Origin: Salaquimonas sp041736675
Lineage (GTDB): Bacteria; Pseudomonadota; Alphaproteobacteria; Rhizobiales; Rhizobiaceae
Assembly (NCBI GenBank): GCA_041736675.1
Contig: JBGSTD010000007.1
Span: forward strand, 12,440-76,439
DNA: 64,000 bases
Reading direction: 5' to 3'
This document shows positions 8,049 to 17,077 of the stretch, piece after piece. The notes under the pieces were generated by a model. The model saw only the letters and a list, made by a program, of their open reading frames with translations, ran no database searches and had not been told where the DNA came from. The position numbers and the translations under genes were made by a program. Within the stretch, counting starts at the first letter, position 1, and the number at the start of each line of letters is the position of its first letter.

Positions 8049-9020
8049 ATGAGCAGCACCCCTCATCACTCTAAAGTCCTTATCATTGGTTCAGGTCCGG
8101 CAGGATATACAGCGGCCATTTATGCGGCCCGGGCCATGATGAAACCCACACTGATTGCCGGAATGGAACAAGGCGGCCAGTTGATGATTACAAGCGAGGT
8201 AGAAAACTATCCGGGATATGCAGATCCTGTGCAAGGTCCGTGGATGATGGAACAGATGCTGCAACAGGCTAAAAATGTTGGCGCTGAAATCATCAATGAT
8301 CATATCAGCCAAGCCGATCTGTCAGCGCGTCCGTTTCGGCTGACCGGCGACGGCGGACAGGTTTATACAGCGGACACGGTTATCATCTGCACCGGCGCCA
8401 AGGCAAAATGGCTTGGCATTCCCAGCGAACAGAAATTCATGGGATTTGGCGTCTCTGCCTGCGCCACTTGCGACGGATTTTTCTATCGCGACAAGCATGT
8501 GATTGTTGTTGGCGGCGGCAATTCGGCAGTTGAAGAGGCGTTGTATCTTTCCAATATCGCATCCAAGGTGACCCTGGTTCATCGCCGCGACAGCCTTCGC
8601 TCCGAAAAGATCCTGCAGGAACGCCTGTTTGCCAAGAAAAATGTCGAAATCATCTGGAACCATCAGTTGGATGAAATCACCGGCAAAGAAGGCTTCCCGC
8701 CCGCAGTGACAGGCGCAAGACTGAAACACGCAACCACCGGAGAAATAAGTGAGATTACCGCTGATGGCGTGTTTGTCGCCATCGGTCATGCACCACAAAC
8801 CGAGCTGTTCGAGGGGCAACTGAAGAAAAAGCCATCGGGCTATCTGTGGACGGCACCCGATTCCACTGCGACGGAGATTCCAGGCGTATTTGCAGCGGGT
8901 GACATTACCGATGATATCTACCGTCAGGCTATCACTGCGGCTGGAATGGGCTGCATGGCAGCGCTGGAAGCCGAAAAATTCATTGCTGCCAATGAATCCA
9001 TGTCTGTTGCGGCAGAATAA
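8049..9020 (+). CDS. trxB: Thioredoxin-disulfide reductase
   Basis: TrxB reduces thioredoxin with NADPH through FAD and a redox disulfide. The 323-residue protein has the FAD motif LIIGSGPAGYTAAIYAARA (about 10-28), the active-site Cys138-Ala-Thr-Cys141 followed by DG, the NADPH motif VVGGGNSAVEEALYLS, and the C-terminal FAAGDITDDIYRQAITAAG. The open frame extends further upstream, but ATG 8049 gives the standard N terminus and length. The LysR gene follows after 48 bases in the same direction, an arrangement conserved in rhizobia. Confidence 0.97.
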   Translation: MSSTPHHSKVLIIGSGPAGYTAAIYAARAMMKPTLIAGMEQGGQLMITSEVENYPGYADPVQGPWMMEQMLQQAKNVGAEIINDHISQADLSARPFRLTGDGGQVYTADTVIICTGAKAKWLGIPSEQKFMGFGVSACATCDGFFYRDKHVIVVGGGNSAVEEALYLSNIASKVTLVHRRDSLRSEKILQERLFAKKNVEIIWNHQLDEITGKEGFPPAVTGARLKHATTGEISEITADGVFVAIGHAPQTELFEGQLKKKPSGYLWTAPDSTATEIPGVFAAGDITDDIYRQAITAAGMGCMAALEAEKFIAANESMSVAAE

Positions 9021-9068
9021 TTCCAGTGCTACCGCATAGTCAGCGGTTTGGCGAAGAGAGAACAGAAT

Positions 9069-9959
9069 ATGGATTGGGACAAGCTCCGGATTTTTCACAG
9101 CGTCGCTGATGCCGGCAGCTTCACCCATGCGGCTGAGTTGCTGAACCTCAGTCAATCGGCAATTTCGCGTCAGGTAAGCTCGCTGGAAAGCGATCTTGGC
9201 GTTCCGCTTTTTGCCCGCCATGCCCGCGGCCTTATCATGACAGAGCAAGGCGAAACCCTCTATCGCACGGTTCACGATGTTTTATTGAAGCTGGAATCGA
9301 CCGTCAGTTCGCTGACTGAGTCGACCGAACGGCCGCAAGGCAAGCTTCGGGTGACAACCACTGTCGGTCTTGGAACCGGATGGTTGACCTCAAGGGTACA
9401 CGAGTTTCTTGAGCTCTACCCCGATGTGCAACTCGAACTTAATCTGCTTGACGAGGAGCTTGATCTGGCAACCCGCCAGGCAGACTGCGCGATCCGGCTT
9501 CGTCAACCATTGCAGGCAGACATCATACAACGCAAACTGTTCACCGTGCATTTTCATATTTATGCAGCACCAAGCTATATCAGCCGCCATGGCCAGCCTA
9601 AAAACCTTGAAGAATTGGATGATCACAAAATTTTGGCGTTTGGCGAAAACACTCCCGCATACCTGTCTGATACCAACTGGCTCAAGACCGCCGGGCGTCC
9701 GGATAATAATCCGCGCATTCCCGTTGGCGAGGTCAACAACATGGTCGCCTTGCGCAAAATGACGGAAGGCGGCGCAGGTATCTGCGTCCTGCCCGACTAT
9801 ATTGTCGATCGCAGCCACGACCTCATTCCGCTGATGCAAAGCGCCGAAGTACCCAGTTTTGATACGTATTTCTGCTATCCCCAGTCCATGCGAGGCTCAG
9901 CCAAGCTGATGGCTTTTCGCGATTTCATGATCGCCAAAGCCCGTGAGTGGGAATTCTGA
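9069..9959 (+). CDS. lsrB: LysR-family regulator, LsrB/VtlR type
   Basis: The 296-residue LysR protein has an N-terminal winged HTH (about 4-62; SFTHAAELLNLSQSAISRQVSSLE) and an effector-binding domain with the LGTGWLTSRVHEFLELYPDV segment. Direct linkage to trxB matches the trxB-lsrB pair of Sinorhizobium; the Agrobacterium and Brucella orthologue is VtlR, which controls small RNAs and envelope genes. LsrB of S. meliloti is reported as a cysteine-based redox sensor; this protein has Cys140, Cys239 and Cys269. ATG 9069 fits the family start MDWDKLR. A TTG seven codons upstream is a weaker alternative. Orthology is inferred from synteny and sequence. Confidence 0.85.
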   Translation: MDWDKLRIFHSVADAGSFTHAAELLNLSQSAISRQVSSLESDLGVPLFARHARGLIMTEQGETLYRTVHDVLLKLESTVSSLTESTERPQGKLRVTTTVGLGTGWLTSRVHEFLELYPDVQLELNLLDEELDLATRQADCAIRLRQPLQADIIQRKLFTVHFHIYAAPSYISRHGQPKNLEELDDHKILAFGENTPAYLSDTNWLKTAGRPDNNPRIPVGEVNNMVALRKMTEGGAGICVLPDYIVDRSHDLIPLMQSAEVPSFDTYFCYPQSMRGSAKLMAFRDFMIAKAREWEF

Positions 9960-9987
9960 TTTCAATACTCGTTGCATGAGATACAAA

Positions 9988-10016
9988 AAAGCCGGATACT
10001 CGACGTACCCGGCTTT
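9988..10016 (-). terminator. Terminator between convergent lsrB and outer-membrane gene
   Basis: AAAGCCGG and CCGGCTTT form an eight-pair stem with extra TAC/GTA pairing inside. On the minus strand the stem is followed by TTTTTT, so it best serves the outer-membrane-type gene ending at 10043. It may also stop lsrB transcription. Confidence 0.7.
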
Positions 10017-10042
10017 GGTAACTTCATTCCAGTCGATTGCGA

Positions 10043-10990
10043 CTATTTGAATTTGACCGGCGCTACTTTTGTGCCGCTGTTCAGCTTCACTTCAACAGCA
10101 CCGTAATCGTTGAGATCATCCTGGCTACCGCAAATATTGCTGGTGCGTTCAGTCTCAAAACCGTTCCAGCTCTGGTGATAGTTTGCCGGATTTGGGATTT
10201 CACCGCAGCGGGTCAGGCTTGCAAGATTGCGCGGAATGCGGACAATCGGATCAGCTGTCCGGTCACGTTCGATAAGCGTTTTGGCAGTTGCCTGTCCGAA
10301 GGAATAACGCAATCCAACCCAGGCACCAGAATAATTGTCTTCGCCAGCCTCTGCTTCGCCATAGACGCTCCATCCGGCAACATTTTCCGGCATGAATTCA
10401 AATCCGACATTGGCAACATGGCCACGCGAGGTCAGACGATGCCCAACGGACCCCTTGAAATTGTCAGTGAAATAATAGCTGAGATCAACTTCATCGACAA
10501 ATTCTGTCAAGAAGTGTTGTCCGAATTGGACACCGCCGAACGCATCGAGGCTCCAACGGCCGTTGTAAATTGCGCCTTCAACGCCCATACGTCCGCCATG
10601 CTCGTTGTCCACATATCCCCAGTCACCATAAATGCCGAGCATTCCGGTTCCTGGATCGCGGTAAAACAGGTGCAGTCCGGCTGCAGCAGTCGTATAATCA
10701 GAACGATACTGACCAATTCCCAAATCAAGTTGTGCGCCAAAGCTTGGAAAAAACGGCATCGGTGTTGCGACGGACGCAATAAACATGTGATTGGAGTAAC
10801 CACCAAGAACACCAGAAACAGCACTGAATTTGAAATTTATTCCGTCAACGGCTGGCTTTTGTTCCGAAACCGGGGTCGGATCAATCATGTTGAGGCTTGG
10901 GTCAGCCGCAAATGCGGTACCCGACAATGCCCCTACTGATAAAAATGCTGCGAATGCCAAGTAAAAATTGGTTTTTTTCAAAACGCTCAT
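10043..10990 (-). CDS. Probable outer-membrane beta-barrel protein, function unknown
   Basis: The 315-residue protein has a clear Sec signal peptide of about 28 residues with cleavage at AFA|AD. The body is rich in alternating aromatic and polar residues with short Gly/Asn/Asp turns (GIYGDWGYVDNEHGGRMG, SLDAFGGVQFGQHF, AGWSVYGEAEAGEDN, GAWVGLRYSFG), as in an outer-membrane barrel. After the last strand there is a tail of about 75 residues with two cysteines (LTRCGEIPN, SNICGSQD), which may form a disulfide. ATG 10990 is chosen over the TTG one codon earlier. No partner genes are evident. Confidence 0.7.
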   Translation of the reverse strand: MSVLKKTNFYLAFAAFLSVGALSGTAFAADPSLNMIDPTPVSEQKPAVDGINFKFSAVSGVLGGYSNHMFIASVATPMPFFPSFGAQLDLGIGQYRSDYTTAAAGLHLFYRDPGTGMLGIYGDWGYVDNEHGGRMGVEGAIYNGRWSLDAFGGVQFGQHFLTEFVDEVDLSYYFTDNFKGSVGHRLTSRGHVANVGFEFMPENVAGWSVYGEAEAGEDNYSGAWVGLRYSFGQATAKTLIERDRTADPIVRIPRNLASLTRCGEIPNPANYHQSWNGFETERTSNICGSQDDLNDYGAVEVKLNSGTKVAPVKFK

Positions 10991-11172
10991 CAAAACATGC
11001 CCAATTGCAACCCACGGCTGCCAGTTTCCAAATTACAATACCGACCTACTTGTACTTGATCCGAAACACATTATCAAAGGCAAAACGGTGATTTACCACC
11101 CTTGCGCACAATCGGATGAGAATTCAATACCGCCCTGTGACTGAATAGCAACTATTTCCTTGCTTCGCCATG

Positions 11173-11199
11173 ACAGAGTTAACCAACAGTTAACCCTGT
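11173..11199. repeat. Inverted repeat of unknown role
   Basis: ACAGAGTTAAC and GTTAACCCTGT are separated by five bases and pair at ten of eleven positions. No T run follows on either strand, so it is not a simple terminator. It lies just past the aspartate aminotransferase stop and about 180 bases upstream of the outer-membrane gene. It could be an operator for the latter. Confidence 0.35.
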
Positions 11200-11242
11200 T
11201 GTGCATCTGAATCCGGGGAAATCGCAGCGAATCTGACCGCAG

Positions 11243-12448
11243 TTATTTCAGGGATGAGCAGAAACGCTGGATTCGCTTGCAGGCCTCTTCCAGATTTTCA
11301 GTCGAGGTCGCATAGGACACACGGAAGTTGGGGCCGAGGCCAAACGCAGAGCCATGAACCGTTGCAACTCCCTCGGAGGCCAGCAATTCCATCACAAAAT
11401 CCTCGTCAGTCTCTATCTTCTTTCCGGAAGGTGCGGTTTTGCCCATCAATTTGGCACAGGAAGGATAGACATAAAATGCCCCTTCCGGTTTCGGGCATTG
11501 CAGTCCTGAAGCCTGATTGAGCATGGAAACAACAAGATCGCGCCGCTCTTCAAAAACCTTGCGGGCTTCTGCAATATAATCCTGCGGTCCGTTCAGCGCC
11601 TCGACAGCCGCCCACTGGGCAATTGTGCACGCGCCCGATGTCTGTTGGCCCTGTATCATGTCCATCGCCTTGATTAGTTCAACAGGACCAGCGGCATAGC
11701 CAATCCGCCAGCCAGTCATTGCATAAGCCTTGGAAACACCATTCATTGTCAGCGTGCGATCATACAATTTGGGCTCGACCTGTGCAGGCGAATAATATTT
11801 GAAATCGCCGTAGCAAAGATGCTCGTACATGTCGTCTGTCAACACCCAGACATGAGGATGTTTCACCAACACATCGGTCAGTGCTTTCAACTCATCATGC
11901 GAGTAGGCTGCACCCGACGGGTTAGATGGCGAGTTGAACATGAACCATTTGGTTTTAGGCGTGATGGCCTTTTCCAGCGCTTCAGCTGTCAGTTTGAAAT
12001 CATTGTCGATGGTGGTTGGAACAAATACGGATGTACCGCCGCAAATCGCCACCATTTCCGGATAGCTGACCCAGTAAGGCGCGGGAATGATCACCTCATC
12101 GCCAGGATTTATCGTTGCCATAAACGCATTGAACAGGATCTGTTTGCCGCCAGTACCGACAATCGTCTGAGCAGCAGTATAGTCGAGACCATTTTCACGC
12201 TTGAACTTTTTTGCAATCGCTTCGCGTAATGGCTGAATACCGGAGACAGGCGGATATTTTGTCTCACCTCTGGCAATGGCAGCAACTGCCGCATCCTTGA
12301 TATTCTGCGGCGTGTCAAAATCCGGTTCACCGACTGAAAGCGAAATCACATCCTTGCCCTTTGCCTTCAACTCGCGAGCCATCTGGGTAACGGCGATAGT
12401 GGCAGAAGGTTTTACGCGGGATAGAATATCGGCAAGAAAGGCCATCAT
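11243..12448 (-). CDS. aatA: Aspartate aminotransferase (class I PLP enzyme)
   Basis: The enzyme transfers the amino group between aspartate and 2-oxoglutarate. The 401-residue protein is of the I-beta type found in rhizobia: ISLSVGEPDFDTP near the N terminus, YPPVSGIQPLREAIAKKF, the substrate segment PAPYWVSYPEM, FNSPSNPSGAAYS, and the PLP lysine Lys240 in MNGVSKAYAMTGWRIGY. ATG 12448 has a GGAG motif five bases upstream; ATG 12445 is equally possible. It is monocistronic between the outer-membrane gene and a divergent DUF1499 gene. Prephenate aminotransferase activity is also known in this subgroup and cannot be excluded. Confidence 0.93.
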   Translation of the reverse strand: MMAFLADILSRVKPSATIAVTQMARELKAKGKDVISLSVGEPDFDTPQNIKDAAVAAIARGETKYPPVSGIQPLREAIAKKFKRENGLDYTAAQTIVGTGGKQILFNAFMATINPGDEVIIPAPYWVSYPEMVAICGGTSVFVPTTIDNDFKLTAEALEKAITPKTKWFMFNSPSNPSGAAYSHDELKALTDVLVKHPHVWVLTDDMYEHLCYGDFKYYSPAQVEPKLYDRTLTMNGVSKAYAMTGWRIGYAAGPVELIKAMDMIQGQQTSGACTIAQWAAVEALNGPQDYIAEARKVFEERRDLVVSMLNQASGLQCPKPEGAFYVYPSCAKLMGKTAPSGKKIETDEDFVMELLASEGVATVHGSAFGLGPNFRVSYATSTENLEEACKRIQRFCSSLK

Positions 12449-12803
12449 GCGGCTCCGGATTGTTTAAAACATGGATTTGAAATTCCGCCGCACTGATAAG
12501 GCTGCTTCAAAATGAATGCAAGAACCAATGGTGTTTTCACCCCAAAATCAGGTCAATTTCTGACAGCAGAACAGTTAAACCCAAAGTGCCACCAACTCAC
12601 TGGAATTTGGCATCAACCGGACGTTTCAGCCACCCTTGTCTTCGTGACCAACAGTTCCTATCTGCTGGTCTCCCGGCATAAGCTTTGCTCCAAAGCACCA
12701 TGCATTGATCAAATCTTCCGCCATTGCAGCGAATATTCATCGAGCACGGTTGCTACTTTTCATTGAACCGCGTTTGAATAAAGCAATCGAAAGCAGTCAA
12801 AAC
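12449..12803. other. Intergenic region without a supported gene
   Basis: This gap separates the divergent aspartate aminotransferase and DUF1499 genes. Short open frames are present on both strands, but none has a ribosome-binding motif and plausible composition together. It presumably holds both promoters. I see no strong hairpin or repeat. Confidence 0.5.
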
Positions 12804-13325
12804 ATGAGAAAAATCAAAATCGTACTATGGCTTGCTGCTGCCATCATATTTGTGCCGGGGCTTTACTTTGCCGCGGACAGGGATGGCTTTTGGCTGAAGG
12901 TTGCCGGAGATCCTGACCTCGGACAGACAGACTTTTCCCGCCTTGCCCCAGCATCCGAACCAAACGAAGGGCTGGCCTGTCCGCCGCAATCTCTCACGGA
13001 CTTTTGTCCCTTGCGAATTCCTGATATCGAAACAAGAGAAATTGTGTTGTCGCCCGACAAGGTGAGGGCTCGGCTGATTGAATATTTCGCCAATGATCCA
13101 TTGGTCATCCGCGTGGATGATGACAGCTCCCCAATAAAACTGCGCTTTGTCAGGCGTACACCTATCATGCGTTATCCGGACACACTGTCGGTTGAAATCA
13201 TTGAATTGGGTCCAAATCGCTCATCCCTGGCTGTCCACGCAAAAGCATTGGTGGGCAAATCCGATTTCGGAAACAATCTCGATTTGGTCCGCCAAACTCT
13301 GGAGAGCTTGGGAAGCGCACCCTGA
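12804..13325 (+). CDS. DUF1499 family membrane-anchored protein
   Basis: The 173-residue protein begins with a membrane anchor or signal (about 5-24; KIVLWLAAAIIFVPGLYFAA). The rest fits DUF1499: an acidic ADRDGFWLKVAGDPDLGQTDF segment followed by the conserved core VIRVDDDSSPIKLRFVRRTPIMRYPDTLSVEI. The function of the family is unknown. The open frame reaches further upstream, but ATG 12804 gives the natural N terminus directly before the hydrophobic helix. It is a single gene, divergent from aatA. Confidence 0.8.
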   Translation: MRKIKIVLWLAAAIIFVPGLYFAADRDGFWLKVAGDPDLGQTDFSRLAPASEPNEGLACPPQSLTDFCPLRIPDIETREIVLSPDKVRARLIEYFANDPLVIRVDDDSSPIKLRFVRRTPIMRYPDTLSVEIIELGPNRSSLAVHAKALVGKSDFGNNLDLVRQTLESLGSAP

Positions 13326-13413
13326 AAATGATTGGACCGGACAATGCTTTTACAAATATTTGGAAATAAAGGGATTTCAATTCCCAATAACCATTCGCAC
13401 GACATTGCAGGCA

Positions 13414-14136
13414 TCACGCCACTTCTGTTTCCATGCTCCAAACATGATCGGTTAGCCAGTGCTGCAATGGCAATAATGCTTGAAATCTGGCATTAACATA
13501 TTCAAGGCAATCCGGACTGAATATGGCATGGTCATAGTCCTCATTCCGGTTTCGAACCATGATCGCGGAATATTGAACGAATTTTTCCGCGCCCAGATCT
13601 GATTCCGGATACTTGTGCCTGTTGTGCGAAAGTGATTTTTCCAAAAAACATCCACCTTCCCGCGCATGCTCAATTGCATGTTCAAGGCTTTCACGAACAG
13701 ATGTCCGCCCGATGGCCGACAAATAACGCTGTCGCTGCGCCGCATCAAATACAGACATCCCCGCCCCTATTCCAAATCCGCCAGAGCTCAAAACCAGATG
13801 CAAAGCTGGTGATCCTTCAATCCTGTCGCCAACCCAAAATGTTATTTGTACAAAAGGAACCTCAAGCTCTATGAACCCATTCGAATTTAACACTGCGTGA
13901 CGCAGCGATTTCCCAGGCAAAGCGATACCTGTATGGGACGGATGATATTGACCCGCACGCACTTTGATCGCTTCGATAAACGCAAGTGCCGGAGCAATAC
14001 ATATACGTTCGATTCTTGATTGATCTGCCACTGATCCCAGCAGATTTTGCAGATTTTGACTGTAAGTTCCGGTTTTCAGTTCCCGCAGAAGCTCCGGCAG
14101 CTCATCAGAAAACCCGGCAAACCTGACACTGCCCAT
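13414..14136 (-). CDS. DUF2461-like protein
   Basis: This 240-residue protein shows the family pattern: FAGFSDELPELLRELKTG at the start (family: F.pe.l.FL..L), LVLSSGGFGIGAGMSVFDAAQ in the middle (family: GGG.. with FAGGG or FIGAG), and a C-terminal NARFQALLPLQHWLTDHV. The usual NNREWF segment is not obvious, so it is divergent. An AGGAGGG motif six bases before ATG 14136 fixes the start; the frame runs on upstream only by chance. Biochemical role is unknown. It is divergent from the GGDEF-EAL gene. Confidence 0.6.
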   Translation of the reverse strand: MGSVRFAGFSDELPELLRELKTGTYSQNLQNLLGSVADQSRIERICIAPALAFIEAIKVRAGQYHPSHTGIALPGKSLRHAVLNSNGFIELEVPFVQITFWVGDRIEGSPALHLVLSSGGFGIGAGMSVFDAAQRQRYLSAIGRTSVRESLEHAIEHAREGGCFLEKSLSHNRHKYPESDLGAEKFVQYSAIMVRNRNEDYDHAIFSPDCLEYVNARFQALLPLQHWLTDHVWSMETEVA

Positions 14137-14298
14137 TCCGTACCCTCCTGAAATCTTAACAGTGGTTTTACCATAATAATCGTTTTTGGGCAGAACCTCA
14201 TGTAAATTAACGAAAAAAACGGCCTTTGTAGAAATAGTGGATCGGATTGGGCAGTCATTTTCAAGAATGACAAACACTACATTGCATTGGGGGCGAAA

Positions 14299-16758
14299 GT
14301 GCGGATCAGATTTTGGTTATATTTAGTTTTTGGGTTGTTTTCCATAGTGCCATTGTTGTCATTGGGCCTGTGGTTTCAGCATTCTTCACTACAAAATGAA
14401 CTTACCAGGGCCGGGAAATCGCAGCTGATGCTGGCGCAAACGCACGCTGCTTCAATTGAGCGGTATGTTGCTCACAACCTGAAGGCATTTAATTCACACG
14501 TATCCTCAATTGTTGCTGCAGGTACAGGGGAACCTGAATATGAAAATGGTTTCCAGGATGATCTGGGACCGGTCTTTGTAATAAATGCCGCGCCTGGTTC
14601 ACAGGCAGATTTTCCTGAGCGTGCATTTGATCAAAACGGATCAAGGATTGTGGCGTCCCAGTCCGAAGGACTTCCAAGCGCTGCCAATATCAATGTGCTG
14701 ATTGAAAAAGCCAAAACTCCCGGAAGTCACATTTCAAATATCATGAAACTGGCAAACGGTGGCAACACGTTCTATTTGTTCCGCAAGATTGGTAACGTTT
14801 TATACGCAGCACCAATGGCCACTACATTTTTAACGGAATTGGCTGGCAATACCCGTTTTGGATACAGTGGGCACGCTGCGATTTTTGATGGTGTTGGCAA
14901 CCTGATTGCCCATCCTGACAAGGCTTGGCAAGAAACGGCCAGGAATATTGCCGAACTTGCACCGGTTTCACTTGCCACCACAGGTGGATACGGGGTTGTT
15001 GAATTTTATTCATCAAACTCAAACTCCCAGATGCTGGCAGGCGTTTCCGGCATTGGATTGACCCAGTGGGGCATCATGGTGCCGCGTAGCGTCGACGAAA
15101 TTGCCGCCGAAGCTGGGATTGCTCGACAATCCATATCAATTTTGTTCACCCTGATTTTGGCCGCGATCCTTCTCGGCGTTATCATGGCATCGAACATCAT
15201 TTCCAAGCCATTAGAAAAACTGACGAAAGTGCTACGCCGGGTCACTTCGAACGGCAATCTGGACGATATCGAATTCACCCAGAGCAAATTTGCTCCGCTT
15301 GAGAATGCGGAACTGGAAAGTTCTTTTTCCCAGATGGCAGAAAATCTGCGCTCAACACACAATCAAATGAAGTTGCAGGTCTATACCGATATTGTCACCA
15401 AACTGCCAAACCGTGAAGGGCTCGGAAAGATTCTCGAAAAATCCCTTGCCGACATGGCAAACCGAGAAAAGTGCGGATCGTTCCTGTTTATTGACATTCA
15501 CAACTTCAAGGAAATCAATGACAACCATGGCCACAGTTTTGGCGATCAGATCTTGCGGTGCATTGGCGCCCGCATAAATTCAATTGTTGAAATAACCACA
15601 GGCAGCCAAACGCAAAAAGTCATTGAAGAAAGCAGCTTGAAAAAGGGGCAAATGCAACCGGTATTTGCCAGATTTGGCGGCTATGAATTTGTAGCCTTCA
15701 TCCCTGACGATCTCGATCCGGTTGTCATCAATGAACTTGCCGCCAAAATACTGGAAGCAATCCGCCTGCCGGTCCCAGGTATGGACAGCAGCATCATACT
15801 GGAAGGCCATATCGGAATAGCCAGATTCCCCGAGCACGGTCTAACATTTGAGGAATTGCTCAAGAAAGCGGACATCGCCGTATTCCATGCCAAGAAAGAG
15901 GGCAAGAATTGCATCAAGCGTTATGGCGACGGCACGGGCGAAATGAGTTCAAGCGAAATCAGGCGCGATGTCCTTGCGGGTATCAAAAACAACCAGATGG
16001 AGCTGTACTATCAGCCAAAAGTCACCAGCCGTTCAGGCAAGGTGAACAGTGTCGAAGCCTTGATCCGCTGGTTTCATCCGGCACGCGGCATGATCAGTCC
16101 ATCTGATTTTATTCCCGCTATAGAGGGCAGCGACATCACCAATGAATTGGGCGAATGGGTGATCCGCCGTGCCTGCCAGGACATGAAGGCGTGGGACAAG
16201 GCCGGCGTCACACTGGATATCTCGGTCAATATTGCTGCCCGCCAGTTTTCTTCAGTCGACTTCGTTGATCGCCTGCACGCGATCGTCATGGAAGAAAACT
16301 GCAAAGCTGAAAGACTGGAAATCGAGGTCACTGAGGAAACCGCTTTGTCGGGTGAGGATACTGCGACCGATGTTATCGGAAAACTGCATTCACTCGGCTA
16401 CAAGGTATCACTTGATGATTACGGTCGGGGATACTCCAACCTCACCCGCTTATCAGACCTGCGGGTCAACACCTTGAAGATTGATGGTCCGTTGACTGCC
16501 CGCATCACAAGAGATGAGCGTACCAGGGTAATCTTCGAGGCCACAATCAACATGGCGAACGGCTTGAATTGCAAAACCGTTGCCGAGGGAGTTGAGACAG
16601 CCGAGGAAGTGGCGATCCTCAGTAAGCTTGGTTGCACCGAATTGCAGGGCTTTTACTTTGCAACACCCATGCCGCAAAAAAGCATCCTGAATTGGATACA
16701 GAACCGCAAGCGCAACCCGGTTCGGGAACTGCACGAACGGCTGAGATCTGCTGTCTGA
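14299..16758 (+). CDS. Cache-HAMP-GGDEF-EAL membrane signalling protein
   Basis: The protein of about 819 residues probably senses a periplasmic ligand and controls cyclic di-GMP. Order: membrane helix (about 5-25), extracellular dCache-like domain (about 30-270), second helix (about 280-300), HAMP-like linker, GGDEF domain (about 362-530) and EAL domain (about 555-800). The EAL domain keeps EALIRW, the EVTEETA glutamate, DDYGRGYSNL and EGVET, so it may be an active phosphodiesterase. The GGDEF signature is GGYEF, and about 20 extra residues precede it, so cyclase activity is doubtful. GTG 14299 follows a GGGGGCG motif; TTG 14287 is the alternative. Confidence 0.9.
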   Translation: MRIRFWLYLVFGLFSIVPLLSLGLWFQHSSLQNELTRAGKSQLMLAQTHAASIERYVAHNLKAFNSHVSSIVAAGTGEPEYENGFQDDLGPVFVINAAPGSQADFPERAFDQNGSRIVASQSEGLPSAANINVLIEKAKTPGSHISNIMKLANGGNTFYLFRKIGNVLYAAPMATTFLTELAGNTRFGYSGHAAIFDGVGNLIAHPDKAWQETARNIAELAPVSLATTGGYGVVEFYSSNSNSQMLAGVSGIGLTQWGIMVPRSVDEIAAEAGIARQSISILFTLILAAILLGVIMASNIISKPLEKLTKVLRRVTSNGNLDDIEFTQSKFAPLENAELESSFSQMAENLRSTHNQMKLQVYTDIVTKLPNREGLGKILEKSLADMANREKCGSFLFIDIHNFKEINDNHGHSFGDQILRCIGARINSIVEITTGSQTQKVIEESSLKKGQMQPVFARFGGYEFVAFIPDDLDPVVINELAAKILEAIRLPVPGMDSSIILEGHIGIARFPEHGLTFEELLKKADIAVFHAKKEGKNCIKRYGDGTGEMSSSEIRRDVLAGIKNNQMELYYQPKVTSRSGKVNSVEALIRWFHPARGMISPSDFIPAIEGSDITNELGEWVIRRACQDMKAWDKAGVTLDISVNIAARQFSSVDFVDRLHAIVMEENCKAERLEIEVTEETALSGEDTATDVIGKLHSLGYKVSLDDYGRGYSNLTRLSDLRVNTLKIDGPLTARITRDERTRVIFEATINMANGLNCKTVAEGVETAEEVAILSKLGCTELQGFYFATPMPQKSILNWIQNRKRNPVRELHERLRSAV

Positions 16759-16776
16759 ACATCCAATGTTCCTCTA

Positions 16777-16809
16777 ACCAGCCGAAAAGAATAACGTTTT
16801 TCGGCTGGT
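16777..16809 (+). terminator. Hairpin after the GGDEF-EAL gene
   Basis: ACCAGCCGAAAA (16777-16788) pairs perfectly with TTTTCGGCTGGT (16798-16809), 12 base pairs with a nine-base loop, starting 18 bases after the stop codon. There is no long T run afterwards, so termination may be partial. Confidence 0.65.
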
Positions 16810-16904
16810 AATCGCAGAATAAAATAAATTTTAACGAAAAAATTGCCGCTTCATCCGGCCATCAAATACAAAAGTTTACGTTTCGGTAACTACGCTGGGA
16901 TAAA

Positions 16905-17031
16905 CTGGTTTCTGCAAGGGGTTGGCATAGTCCCCACATTATGTCGGTACTACCCCAATAGATAAATGCCGATGTGTTCTTTAGCGTTGAGACGCTGGTT
17001 TGAGAACATACCAGCCCCTTGCACCCTACCC
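16905..17031 (+). ncRNA. Candidate structured small RNA
   Basis: A 13-pair closing stem joins TGCAAGGGGTTGG (16913-16925) to CCAGCCCCTTGCA (17011-17023). Inside it, ATGTCGGTA-type sequence at 16940-16949 pairs with 16967-16976 (10 pairs), and AGCG/CGCT (16983-16996) forms a small hairpin on the 3' side. Five of these pairs are G-U and would become A-C mismatches on the other strand, which supports the plus strand. The topology of closing stem, asymmetric bulge with a small 3' hairpin, and apical stem recalls 6S RNA, but it is shorter than usual and I cannot assign a family. No gene overlaps it. Confidence 0.4.
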
Positions 17032-17077
17032 TCAAACGCTGCCCTGCAACGATTGCTGTCTGCCAATCAACCCGGAT

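Noticed and set aside
8322..9275. 317-codon minus-strand frame
   Set aside because: It lies over trxB and lsrB, which are certain; its translation is rich in Cys and His as expected from a shadow frame.
10037..10939. 300-codon plus-strand frame
   Set aside because: It is antisense to the signal-peptide-bearing outer-membrane gene; no ribosome-binding site.
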